Source: CAVWDU01 sp963840725 (GTDB lineage Bacteria; Pseudomonadota; Gammaproteobacteria; Pseudomonadales; Halieaceae). From it: DNA of 64,000 bases. Location: NCBI GenBank assembly GCA_963840725.1, contig CAWIZY010000016.1, positions 372,001 through 436,000 of the forward strand, in the 5' to 3' direction. Positions within the stretch are counted from its first letter, which is position 1, and every line of letters starts with the position of its first letter. The translations under genes were made by a program, and so were the position numbers. The notes beneath the pieces were generated by a model. That model did not search any database, had not been told where the DNA came from, and saw only the letters and a list, made by a program, of their open reading frames with translations. Positions 45,218 through 52,685 of this stretch are shown piece after piece.

Positions 45218-45880
45218 TCAGTTGCGCAGGTAGCCGTGTTCGGCCAGGATATCCAGAGACAGGCCTTGCGCCGTCGGATTCGCCGCGTGCTCCCCCTGCA
45301 GCAAACGCTCCAGGTAACGTGCAATCAAATCCACCTCGAGGTTCACCGGGGTTCCGGGACGGTAGTCGCCGAACACGGTTTCCGACATGGTCTGGGGAAT
45401 GATATTCAGTTCAAACTCGGCGCCGCTCACCGCATTGACCGTGAGGCTGGTACCGTCGATGCAGATACTGCCTTTGTGGGCGATGTAACGTGCCAGGCCG
45501 TCCGGGGCGCGCATCACAAACCGGATAGAGCGAGCATCCTCGGTCAACTCGACCACTTCGCCCACCCCGTCTACGTGCCCGCTGACGATGTGTCCGCCCA
45601 GTCTGCTGGAAGGCGTTAGCGCTTTCTCGAGATTCACCCGCGAACCCGGCCTGAGTCGACCCAGGGTGGTGAAGTCTAGTGTCTCCACTGACACATCGGC
45701 CCAGTAGCCATCACCGGGTAAATCCACCACCGTGAGGCAAACGCCATTGGTGCTGATGCTGTCCCCCAGTGCGACATCAACGAGGGGTAACTTGCCGGTG
45801 CGAATACGCAGGCGCATATCGCCACCCCGCGCTTGCATGTCTGCAACCTCGCCCACCGCCTGTATGATTCCTGTAAACAT
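45218..45880 (-). CDS. ribE: Riboflavin synthase alpha chain
   Basis: RibE converts two lumazines into riboflavin and the pyrimidine precursor. From ATG 45880 the protein is 220 residues, the usual length, starting MFTGIIQAVGEVADM and containing two lumazine-binding barrel repeats (VCLTVVDL... and GTSLTVNAV...). The frame is open a little further upstream, but that stretch is a tandem repeat. The ribosome site next to the ATG is a modest AACCAGG. Confidence 0.95.
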   Translation of the reverse strand: MFTGIIQAVGEVADMQARGGDMRLRIRTGKLPLVDVALGDSISTNGVCLTVVDLPGDGYWADVSVETLDFTTLGRLRPGSRVNLEKALTPSSRLGGHIVSGHVDGVGEVVELTEDARSIRFVMRAPDGLARYIAHKGSICIDGTSLTVNAVSGAEFELNIIPQTMSETVFGDYRPGTPVNLEVDLIARYLERLLQGEHAANPTAQGLSLDILAEHGYLRN

Positions 45881-45894
45881 CCTGGTTCTCTCGA

Positions 45895-45992
45895 CCTCTT
45901 TCACCCGACCTCTTTCACCCGGCCTCTTTCACCCGACCTCTTTAATCCGGCCTCTTTCACCTGGTCTCTTTCACCTGGCCTCTTTCAACCTG
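45895..45992. repeat. 14-bp tandem repeat between ribD and ribE
   Basis: Seven consecutive 14-bp units, CCTCTTTCACCCGG on the plus strand with small variations, fill the ribD-ribE gap. Read in the direction of the genes each unit is close to CCGGGTGAAAGAGG, containing a Shine-Dalgarno-like AAAGAGG. The ribD stop codon (45985-45987) is inside the last unit. Confidence 0.93.
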
Positions 45993-47151
45993 TCCGGTCA
46001 GTGGCTGCGGAGAGCGTCATTCGCCAGTCTTCGCCGACTTTACGCATATCCTTGCACTGCAATCTCACCTGCTCCGCCATAGTGTCCAGCGGCAAGTGCA
46101 GCATGGGCTGGGCCTGGCTGCCTAGCAGCGTGGGCGCCATATACACAATGAGTTCGTCCAGCCAACCGTCCCGCAGCATCGCGCCTGCCAGCCGGGGGCC
46201 GGATTCTAGCAGAATTTCATTGCATTGCCGTCGCGTCAGCTCAGCAAAAAGGGCGCCGAGGTCAAGTCCGGTTTCATCGCCCGGCAGGCAAATGACATCG
46301 GTATGTCCCGATCCGTTCGTCCACTGCGGCGCGGCAACCTCTTCCGGGCCCTCTCCAGAGACTTCTCCCGGGCCAGACCGCTGGTGACACAACAGTGTGG
46401 GCGCCGCGCCAGCCAACACCCGTGCCGTTGGGGGCGTGCGCCGCTGCGAGTCCATTACCACGCGCAGCGGTGCGCGGTGCGCGGCTCGCCGTGTTGCTGC
46501 AGGCTCCAGGCCGAGTTCGTCTGCTCGCACGGTAAGCGAACAGTCGTCCGCCAGTACCGTGCCGACACCGGTGACGATCGCGCAACTGGCCGCCCGCAGT
46601 CGTTGCACATCGCGCCGGGCAGCGGGCCCGGTAATCCACTGGCTCTCACCCGAGGCCATGGCCGTACGGCCATCCAGGGACATCGCCAGCTTGGCGCGGA
46701 CTCGCCCGCGCCCGCGCTCCATGCGGGCAAAAAAGCCGGCATTAGCGGACCTGGCCTCGGCGGCCAACAGGCCGCTGTGCACTTCCACCCCGCCAGCACG
46801 CAGCCGCGCCAGGCCGGTGCCCGCGACTGCGGGGTTGGGGTCTTCTACCGCGACCACGACCCGGCGCACACCGGCGGTCAGCAAGGCCTCTGCACAGGGC
46901 CCGGTCTTGCCGTAATGACTACAGGGCTCCAGGGTCACATAGGCGGTGGATCCGGCCGCATCGCCCGCAGCCAGCAGTGCTTCAACTTCGGCATGGTTAC
47001 CACCAGCCGGCTGGGTAAACCCCTCACCGATCACCACATCACCGCGCGCCAACACGCAACCAACATGGGGATTGGGCGCTGCCCAGAACCGGCCCTTGCG
47101 GGCCAATTGCAGGGCGCGCGCCATCATCCGGGTATCAAGTAGGGTATCCAC
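45985..47151 (-). CDS. ribD: Bifunctional riboflavin deaminase/reductase
   Basis: RibD carries out the second and third steps of riboflavin synthesis. The 388-residue protein has an N-terminal zinc deaminase (about 1-145; NHAEVEALLAAG, TLEPCSHYGKTGPCAEALL) and a C-terminal DHFR-like NADPH reductase (about 150-380; LAMSLDGRTAMASGESQWIT, LLESGPRLAGAML). Its last codons and stop run into the 14-bp repeat array. It follows nrdR by 12 bases. Confidence 0.95.
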   Translation of the reverse strand: MDTLLDTRMMARALQLARKGRFWAAPNPHVGCVLARGDVVIGEGFTQPAGGNHAEVEALLAAGDAAGSTAYVTLEPCSHYGKTGPCAEALLTAGVRRVVVAVEDPNPAVAGTGLARLRAGGVEVHSGLLAAEARSANAGFFARMERGRGRVRAKLAMSLDGRTAMASGESQWITGPAARRDVQRLRAASCAIVTGVGTVLADDCSLTVRADELGLEPAATRRAAHRAPLRVVMDSQRRTPPTARVLAGAAPTLLCHQRSGPGEVSGEGPEEVAAPQWTNGSGHTDVICLPGDETGLDLGALFAELTRRQCNEILLESGPRLAGAMLRDGWLDELIVYMAPTLLGSQAQPMLHLPLDTMAEQVRLQCKDMRKVGEDWRMTLSAATDRTG

Positions 47152-47163
47152 AGCAGTACCGCC

Positions 47164-47643
47164 TCAGGCGGGGTCTACCGCACCCGCGGAGGGCTCAGCC
47201 TGCAGTCGCTCGATTTCGTCACGGAACTCCGAGATATCCTGAAAACTGCGATACACCGAGGCGTAGCGTACATAGGCCACCTGGTCGAGGCGCTTGAGCT
47301 GCTCCATCACATGCTCTCCGAGTATCCGGGACTTTACCTCCCGTTCGCCAGTGGCCCGCAGCGAGCTCTTGATCTGGTTGATCACCCCTTCGATATCCTC
47401 AGCCGATACCGGTCGTTTGCGGGTGGCCCGCTCGAAACCAGCTCGCAACTTGTCTTCATTGAAGGGCTCGCGGTCTCCGTTCTGCTTGATCACCCGCGGC
47501 ATCACCAATTCGGCAACCTCGTAGGTGGTAAACCTCTCCTTGCAGCTCAGGCACTCGCGCCGACGACGCACCTGATCGCCCTCGGCTACCAGCCGGGAGT
47601 CAATGACCTTGGTGTCATCTGTGGCGCAAAACGGGCAGTGCAT
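47164..47643 (-). CDS. nrdR: Ribonucleotide reductase repressor NrdR
   Basis: NrdR is a zinc-ribbon/ATP-cone repressor of nrd genes that senses dATP/ATP. The 159-residue protein starts MHCPFCATDDTKVIDSR with zinc cysteines CPFC and CLSCK, and the ATP-cone (about 47-137; MPRVIKQNGDREPFNEDKL). It is the usual neighbour upstream of ribD in this lineage and follows glyA after 121 bases. Confidence 0.96.
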   Translation of the reverse strand: MHCPFCATDDTKVIDSRLVAEGDQVRRRRECLSCKERFTTYEVAELVMPRVIKQNGDREPFNEDKLRAGFERATRKRPVSAEDIEGVINQIKSSLRATGEREVKSRILGEHVMEQLKRLDQVAYVRYASVYRSFQDISEFRDEIERLQAEPSAGAVDPA

Positions 47644-47732
47644 GGTCGTTTTACCTCAGGCCGCGATTCAACATCGGATCGGCACGTTCAGGTTCTCACC
47701 GCAACGCACCCTAACGCACACTTGCGTGACGT

Positions 47733-47752
47733 CAGGCGGCAATCACCGCCTG
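47733..47752 (-). terminator. GC hairpin between glyA and nrdR, no U tract
   Basis: CAGGCGG (47733-47739) and CCGCCTG (47746-47752) form a perfect 7-bp stem with a six-base loop, 12 bases after the glyA stop. There is no run of T after it on the minus strand, so it may attenuate or stabilise the glyA 3' end rather than act as a classical terminator. Confidence 0.4.
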
Positions 47753-47764
47753 GCGACCAACACA

Positions 47765-49036
47765 TTACAACTGACGGTAAACCGGAAAGCGGGCACAGAT
47801 TTCCAGTACCCGTGCCTTGACTTCGGCAATCATCTGTTCGGAGTTCCCGGTTTCCAGCGCTGCCAGCACGTCACACATCCATCCGGTCAGCTCAATGGTT
47901 TCCGCCTCCTTGAACCCGCGAGTCGTGATTGCCGGAGTGCCCACCCGGAGACCGGAAGTGATAAAGGGCGAACGCGGGTCGTTCGGAACCGCATTTTTAT
48001 TGACCGTGATATTGGCGGCACCCAATGCGGCATCTGCATCCTTGCCCGTGTAGGATTTGCCGATCAGATCAACCAGCATCAGGTGATTATCGGTGCCGCC
48101 CGAGACAATATTGATGCCACGCTCGATAAACGTCCTCGCCATTGCCCGCGCATTCGCCACCACCTGCTGTTGATAAACAACGAATTCAGGGCTCTGGGCT
48201 TCCTTGAAACTGATCGCCTTCGCAGCAATCACATGCATCAGCGGCCCACCCTGGCCGCCGGGGAACACGGCGGAATTGAACTTCTTTTCCAGCGCCTCGT
48301 TAGCTCGTGCCAGAATGATGCCGCCACGGGGTCCCCGCAGCGTCTTGTGCGTGGTTGATGTAACCACATCCGCATAGGGCACCGGGTTGGGGTACTGATC
48401 AGCCGCCACCAGACCGGCAACATGTGCCATGTCCACCAGCAGGTAGGCCCCCACCTTATCGGCGATCTCGCGGAATCGGGCCCAATCCATCACCCTGGAG
48501 TAGGCGGAAAACCCCGCTACGATCATTTTTGGCTTGTGCTCCAGTGCAAGCGCCTCGACCTGCGCGTAATCAACTTCGGCGGTGTCGGCTCGCAACCCGT
48601 ACTGCACAGCGTGGTAGGTCTTACCTGAAAAATTGGGTTTGGCGCCGTGGGTGAGATGCCCGCCGTCAGCGAGACTCATGCCCAGAACCGTATCACCCGG
48701 CTCACAAAGAGCCAGGTAGACGGCAGAGTTGGCTTGCGATCCCGAGTGCGGTTGGACATTGGCGTAATCCGCGCCAAACAACGCCTTGGCGCGTTCGATC
48801 GCCAGTTTCTCTACCTGGTCGACATACTCACATCCACCGTAATAGCGTTTTCCCGGATAGCCCTCAGCATACTTGTTCGTCAGCACAGTGCCCTGTGCCT
48901 CCATAACTCGGGGGCTGGCATAATTCTCGGAAGCGATCAGCTCGATATGCTCTTCCTGGCGGCGATCTTCTTCCTTGATCGACGCATACACCTCTTCATC
49001 GAAACCGGCGATGGTCATGCTATTGTCAAACATCAT
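47765..49036 (-). CDS. glyA: Serine hydroxymethyltransferase
   Basis: GlyA interconverts serine and glycine with tetrahydrofolate and is a main source of one-carbon units. The 423-residue PLP enzyme shows the substrate region ENYASPRVMEAQGTVLTNKY, the glycine-rich VQPHSGSQANSAVY and the PLP-lysine in VVTSTTHKTLRGPRGG. Starts at 49036 and 49033 are both ATG. It appears to head the long minus-strand operon running to thiL-pgpA. Confidence 0.97.
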   Translation of the reverse strand: MMFDNSMTIAGFDEEVYASIKEEDRRQEEHIELIASENYASPRVMEAQGTVLTNKYAEGYPGKRYYGGCEYVDQVEKLAIERAKALFGADYANVQPHSGSQANSAVYLALCEPGDTVLGMSLADGGHLTHGAKPNFSGKTYHAVQYGLRADTAEVDYAQVEALALEHKPKMIVAGFSAYSRVMDWARFREIADKVGAYLLVDMAHVAGLVAADQYPNPVPYADVVTSTTHKTLRGPRGGIILARANEALEKKFNSAVFPGGQGGPLMHVIAAKAISFKEAQSPEFVVYQQQVVANARAMARTFIERGINIVSGGTDNHLMLVDLIGKSYTGKDADAALGAANITVNKNAVPNDPRSPFITSGLRVGTPAITTRGFKEAETIELTGWMCDVLAALETGNSEQMIAEVKARVLEICARFPVYRQL

Positions 49037-49130
49037 CTGTACCTGCTGCTGTGGCGAATGCTGGTCCGGAGACGCGGCATGCGGGATGCCCCGTATGCGA
49101 TCCTCGGCAAATCCCCGGTATGCGACCCCC

Positions 49131-49174
49131 GGTAAAAGCGACGCATTTTACCTCAAAGACGATATACTCTCCAA
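49131..49174 (-). promoter_or_regulatory. Putative glyA promoter overlapped by a palindrome
   Basis: On the minus strand TTGGAG (49169-49174) and TAAAAT (49145-49150) are 18 bases apart, a plausible sigma-70 promoter about 110 bases before glyA. The -10 lies in a near-perfect palindrome at 49131-49152, GGTAAAA-GCGACGCA-TTTTACC, which could be an operator. No regulator can be named. Confidence 0.4.
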
Positions 49175-49286
49175 ACACTGTATAACCGTGACAAGTCACC
49201 GGTGTTTTGGCCGCGCAGCGGCCATCACCACTGTGGCCCCGGGGCCCATTGGCGGCCCGGCCACTCAAAACGGGATAGCGACGTAC

Positions 49287-50735
49287 ATGGACAAAGCCTG
49301 GAAATCCTACGACTCGGGTTCGCATTTCGATGAACTGATCACCCCGGCGGGCAAGCCAAGGGTGGTGGCGCGTCGGGCGGTCAATCTAATGCAAAGTCTC
49401 AGCGGGGAGGAAATGCAGGCCCGCAGGCTCGCCGCTGAGCTCGCGATTCAGGAGATGGGCATTTCGTTTACGGTCTACAGCGAGGGCAAGAATATCGACC
49501 GCGCCTGGCCCTTCGACATTATCCCGCGGGTCATTCGCGGTCGCGACTGGGATCGTGTCAGCCGCGGCCTCGCGCAACGCAGCCGCGCTCTGAACGCGTT
49601 CATCAACGACATCTACAATAAACAGAAAATACTGGCGGATGGGGTTATTCCAGCCGACATCGTACTGGAGTCTGGCAATTACAAGGCCCAGTGCGCCGGC
49701 ATGACACCCCCCTTTGGCGTCTGGGCACACGTCTGCGGCACCGACCTGGTCCGCGACAAAGACGGTAAGTTCTACGTACTGGAGGACAACCTCAGGGTGC
49801 CCTCCGGCGTCTCATACATGCTCGAGAATCGCGAAATCACCAAGCGTATCCTGCCGGAGCTGTTTGAAAACTACAGCATCCAGCCGGTGGATGATTACCC
49901 GACACGCCTCTACAGCACCCTGGCGTCCCTGTCGCCACGACAGATAGCGCGGCCCTGCGTGGTCGTGCTGACCCCCGGCATCTACAACTCCGCCTACTTC
50001 GAACACTCTTTTCTGGCGCGGGGTATGGGCGCCGAGCTGGTGGAGGGCAGTGACCTGTTTGTCGATACTGACGATTGTCTGTACATGCGCACCGTCGATG
50101 GGCCACAGCGTGTCGATGTGGTGTATCGCCGTATCGACGACGAGTTTCTCGACCCGGAAGTCTTCCGGGAGGATTCCGCTCTGGGAGTCAGCGGGATTAT
50201 GAGAGCCTGGCGCAAGGGCAAGGTGGCCATTGCGAATGCGCCCGGCAGCGGGGTGGCTGACGACAAAGTGGTCTACGCCTTCGTCCCGGAAATGATTCGC
50301 TACTACCTGAAGGAAAAACCCAGCCTGGCCACGGTCAAGACTTACCTGTGTATGAACGAACGAGAACGGGAGTACGTACTGGCCAACCTCGACAAACTGG
50401 TGGTCAAACCCGCCAACGAGTCCGGCGGCTACGGTTTGATGGTCGGTCCCCATGCGAGCAAAGCCACCCGGGCAAAGTTTGCGGCATTGATAGAGGCAGA
50501 CCCGCGCAATTACATCGCCCAGCCGACCTTGTCCCTCTCCACGGCACCCACCTTTATCGACGACACCGTAGAGCCCAGACACCTGGACCTGCGGCCCTTT
50601 ATCCTGCAGGGCAAAGAGGTATGGGTCACCCCCGGCGGGCTCACCCGAGTGGCCCTGACCAAGGGCTCACTGGTGGTCAATTCATCCCAGGGCGGTGGCA
50701 GCAAAGACACCTGGATAGTGGAGGGAAGCCGATGA
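49287..50735 (+). CDS. Circularly permuted ATP-grasp protein
   Basis: The 482-residue protein (ATG 49287, MDKAWKSYDSGSHFDELI) belongs to the circularly permuted type 2 ATP-grasp family (DUF404/407). Visible segments are GVWAHVCGTDLVRDKDGKFY, VLEDNLRVPSGVSYMLENR and VVKPANESGGYGLMVGPHA. Such enzymes ligate a carboxylate to an amine and are thought to make or tag small peptides together with an alpha-E protein and an Anbu-type peptidase. The alpha-E gene overlaps its stop by four bases and Anbu lies just beyond. The open frame upstream of the ATG overlaps glyA in antisense and is not used. Confidence 0.92.
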   Translation: MDKAWKSYDSGSHFDELITPAGKPRVVARRAVNLMQSLSGEEMQARRLAAELAIQEMGISFTVYSEGKNIDRAWPFDIIPRVIRGRDWDRVSRGLAQRSRALNAFINDIYNKQKILADGVIPADIVLESGNYKAQCAGMTPPFGVWAHVCGTDLVRDKDGKFYVLEDNLRVPSGVSYMLENREITKRILPELFENYSIQPVDDYPTRLYSTLASLSPRQIARPCVVVLTPGIYNSAYFEHSFLARGMGAELVEGSDLFVDTDDCLYMRTVDGPQRVDVVYRRIDDEFLDPEVFREDSALGVSGIMRAWRKGKVAIANAPGSGVADDKVVYAFVPEMIRYYLKEKPSLATVKTYLCMNEREREYVLANLDKLVVKPANESGGYGLMVGPHASKATRAKFAALIEADPRNYIAQPTLSLSTAPTFIDDTVEPRHLDLRPFILQGKEVWVTPGGLTRVALTKGSLVVNSSQGGGSKDTWIVEGSR

Positions 50736-51688
50736 TTATGCTTTCACGGGTCGCCGAACGCCTCTACTGGATGGCGCGTTATCTGGAGCGGGCAGAGGAC
50801 ACCTCGCGGATTACCCAGGCCTACAACCACCTGATAATGGATATCCCCGAGGGCTCCAACCCGGGATGGGACACCCTGGTGACGATACTCGATGCACAGC
50901 CGATCTACACCGATAAGTTCCGGGTTTACAATGAACAGAACGTGCTCAAATTCCTTATTGCCGACACAGACAACCCCACCAGTATTCGCCATTCGCTGGT
51001 GGCGGCCCGGGAGAACGTAAGGACGACGCGAGACGTACTGCCCGGCGAAGTCTGGGAACACGTCAACGAGCTCTACCTCTATGCCGAGGAGGCCGCAGAG
51101 AAGTCCATCGGTCGACGCAATCGGCACGAGTTTCTGGATCAGATCATCAATCGCTGCCAGATGATCAACGGCCTGATGATGTCTACCCTGTGTCGCGACC
51201 ACGCCTACCGGTTCATCAAGCTCGGTCACCTGCTGGAGCGGGCCGATATGGCCACCCGGGTGATCGATGTCGGTGCCGGCAGTCTGCTTAACGAAAACCA
51301 CCAGCACAGCTCTGTGGACCCCTTGATCTGGGCGAGCCTGCTCAGGTCGCTGTCAGCCATGGGCACCTATCGGCGCACGGTGGGTCCACTGGTGGACTCC
51401 ACCAGCGTCGTGGAGTTTGTGTTTCGCGATCCGACTCTCCCGCGCTCGGTCAGATTTTGCCTGAACGGCATCCGTCAGGAACTGCAGCCACTCAAAAACC
51501 ACCATGACACGCTCAAGATGCTGGACAAGTCGCGGCGCAAGCTCGGTCGTTTCAACCCTGCAAAGGCGACCCGTGAGCAACTTCACCAGTTCATTGACCA
51601 GTTTCAAGGCGACCTGATTGATCTCAGCGAGGCCATAACACACACCTGGTTCCTGCCCGTGGAGGAACAGGGTGTTGAAAAGGTCTGA
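50732..51688 (+). CDS. Alpha-E domain protein
   Basis: The 318-residue, all-helical protein begins MIMLSRVAERLYWMARYLER and contains EDTSRITQAYNHLIMD, the alpha-E (DUF403) signature. It is always found with circularly permuted ATP-grasp proteins and is thought to assist or extend the peptide-bond-forming reaction; its own chemistry is unknown. It is translationally coupled to the ATP-grasp gene. A transglutaminase gene that often follows is absent here. Confidence 0.92.
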   Translation: MIMLSRVAERLYWMARYLERAEDTSRITQAYNHLIMDIPEGSNPGWDTLVTILDAQPIYTDKFRVYNEQNVLKFLIADTDNPTSIRHSLVAARENVRTTRDVLPGEVWEHVNELYLYAEEAAEKSIGRRNRHEFLDQIINRCQMINGLMMSTLCRDHAYRFIKLGHLLERADMATRVIDVGAGSLLNENHQHSSVDPLIWASLLRSLSAMGTYRRTVGPLVDSTSVVEFVFRDPTLPRSVRFCLNGIRQELQPLKNHHDTLKMLDKSRRKLGRFNPAKATREQLHQFIDQFQGDLIDLSEAITHTWFLPVEEQGVEKV

Positions 51689-51718
51689 GCCGTTGCCGCA
51701 CAGCTCGCTATCGGGCGG

Positions 51719-52474
51719 TCAGGCTTTTTCTTCGGGTTCGGCAAAGACCTGCGCGAGGGGAGGCAGGGCGTCGAAGGCGTGGTGGATATTCTCATCCCAG
51801 CTGCGCCTGAGGGTCACGAGATACTCGTCGTTTTCCTCAAACTTGTGGTACTTGGCGGGCTCGCTCAGGCTGTCTGCCCGGTAGAAGAGCAGCTCGATAG
51901 GAGGCCCCACCGTCGCGTTGCTGCGCATCGTAGAGTCCATGGAGACCAGGGCGCAGCGCATGGCGGTCTCATGGTCCGTCTCCGGCCTGATGATCCGGTC
52001 CAGTATCGGCTTGCCGTATTTGGCCTCACCAATCTGCAGGAACGGGTACTGGTCTGACGAAGTTATGTGATTGCCCTCTGGATAGATCATATACAGCTCC
52101 GGCGGCTGCCCTTTGATCTGACCCCCGAGAATAAACGTGGCTTCGGCCTTGAAACCGGCGCTGGGCCCGCTGGAGGAGTAACGGGTCTGCTCCTTGACGC
52201 CCAATTGGCCGATGTAATCCGCCACGTCCGAGACATACTGGGCCTTGGCCACATTGAAACTCGAGTCTTCCCTCAAATCGCGCTCGATATTCGCAATTAC
52301 GCTCTGGCTGGTGGCGAGGTTGCCCGCCGTCATCAGCATCAACTGGCGCTCCCCGCCGATAGAAAGGCGGTGCAGCTTGCTGTAGGTGCTCACCCGATCG
52401 GCCCCCGCATTGGTTCTGGAATCGGAACAGAACACCAGGCCCTCGTTGAGCTTGATTCCCATGCAATAGGTCAT
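51719..52474 (-). CDS. Anbu-type bacterial proteasome-like peptidase
   Basis: The 251-residue protein starts MTYCMGIKLNEGLVFCSDSR with a threonine at position 2, expected to become the N-terminal nucleophile, and a conserved TNAGADRVSTYSKLHRL. It lacks the long C-terminus of HslV and fits the Anbu (ancestral beta subunit) branch, which forms open helical assemblies. Its gene is convergent with the ATP-grasp/alpha-E pair (31 bases between stop codons) instead of following in the same operon. Substrates are unknown; it probably cleaves or processes the peptide made by the ATP-grasp system. Confidence 0.9.
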   Translation of the reverse strand: MTYCMGIKLNEGLVFCSDSRTNAGADRVSTYSKLHRLSIGGERQLMLMTAGNLATSQSVIANIERDLREDSSFNVAKAQYVSDVADYIGQLGVKEQTRYSSSGPSAGFKAEATFILGGQIKGQPPELYMIYPEGNHITSSDQYPFLQIGEAKYGKPILDRIIRPETDHETAMRCALVSMDSTMRSNATVGPPIELLFYRADSLSEPAKYHKFEENDEYLVTLRRSWDENIHHAFDALPPLAQVFAEPEEKA

Positions 52475-52634
52475 AGTTTGCGGCGCTACTCATTAGTAAG
52501 GTGGGCAGAACGGCCTGCGTCCACGAAGTGCCTCAGAATAATGGCTAAAGTGCAAAATTACCACTTCGGCGACTTTCTGCTGAGCGTTCCGACAGCGGCG
52601 TGCCCGCTGACAGCGACGGGATCTGCCGCCGATG

Positions 52635-52655
52635 GCGGATTCTGCTAGAATCCGC
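52635..52655 (+). promoter_or_regulatory. Extended -10 promoter inside a hairpin, before ettA
   Basis: TG-C-TAGAAT (52643-52651) is a strong extended -10 element 35 bases before the ettA start. It lies within a perfect 8-bp inverted repeat, GCGGATTC (52635-52642) and GAATCCGC (52648-52655), with a 5-base loop. The -35 position has no good match, as is acceptable for extended -10 promoters. The dyad could be bound by a regulator. Confidence 0.5.
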
Positions 52656-52685
52656 GCCAGAATTTCCTCGCGAGGTCAGCATCTC

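Noticed and set aside
45895..45992. CRISPR-like array
   Set aside because: The 14-bp units are directly adjacent with no spacers and no cas genes nearby; it is a simple tandem repeat.
45881..46000. FMN riboswitch before ribE or ribBA
   Set aside because: The ribD-ribE gap is filled by the 14-bp array and the ribE-ribBA gap is only 22 bases; no conserved RFN element segments are seen.
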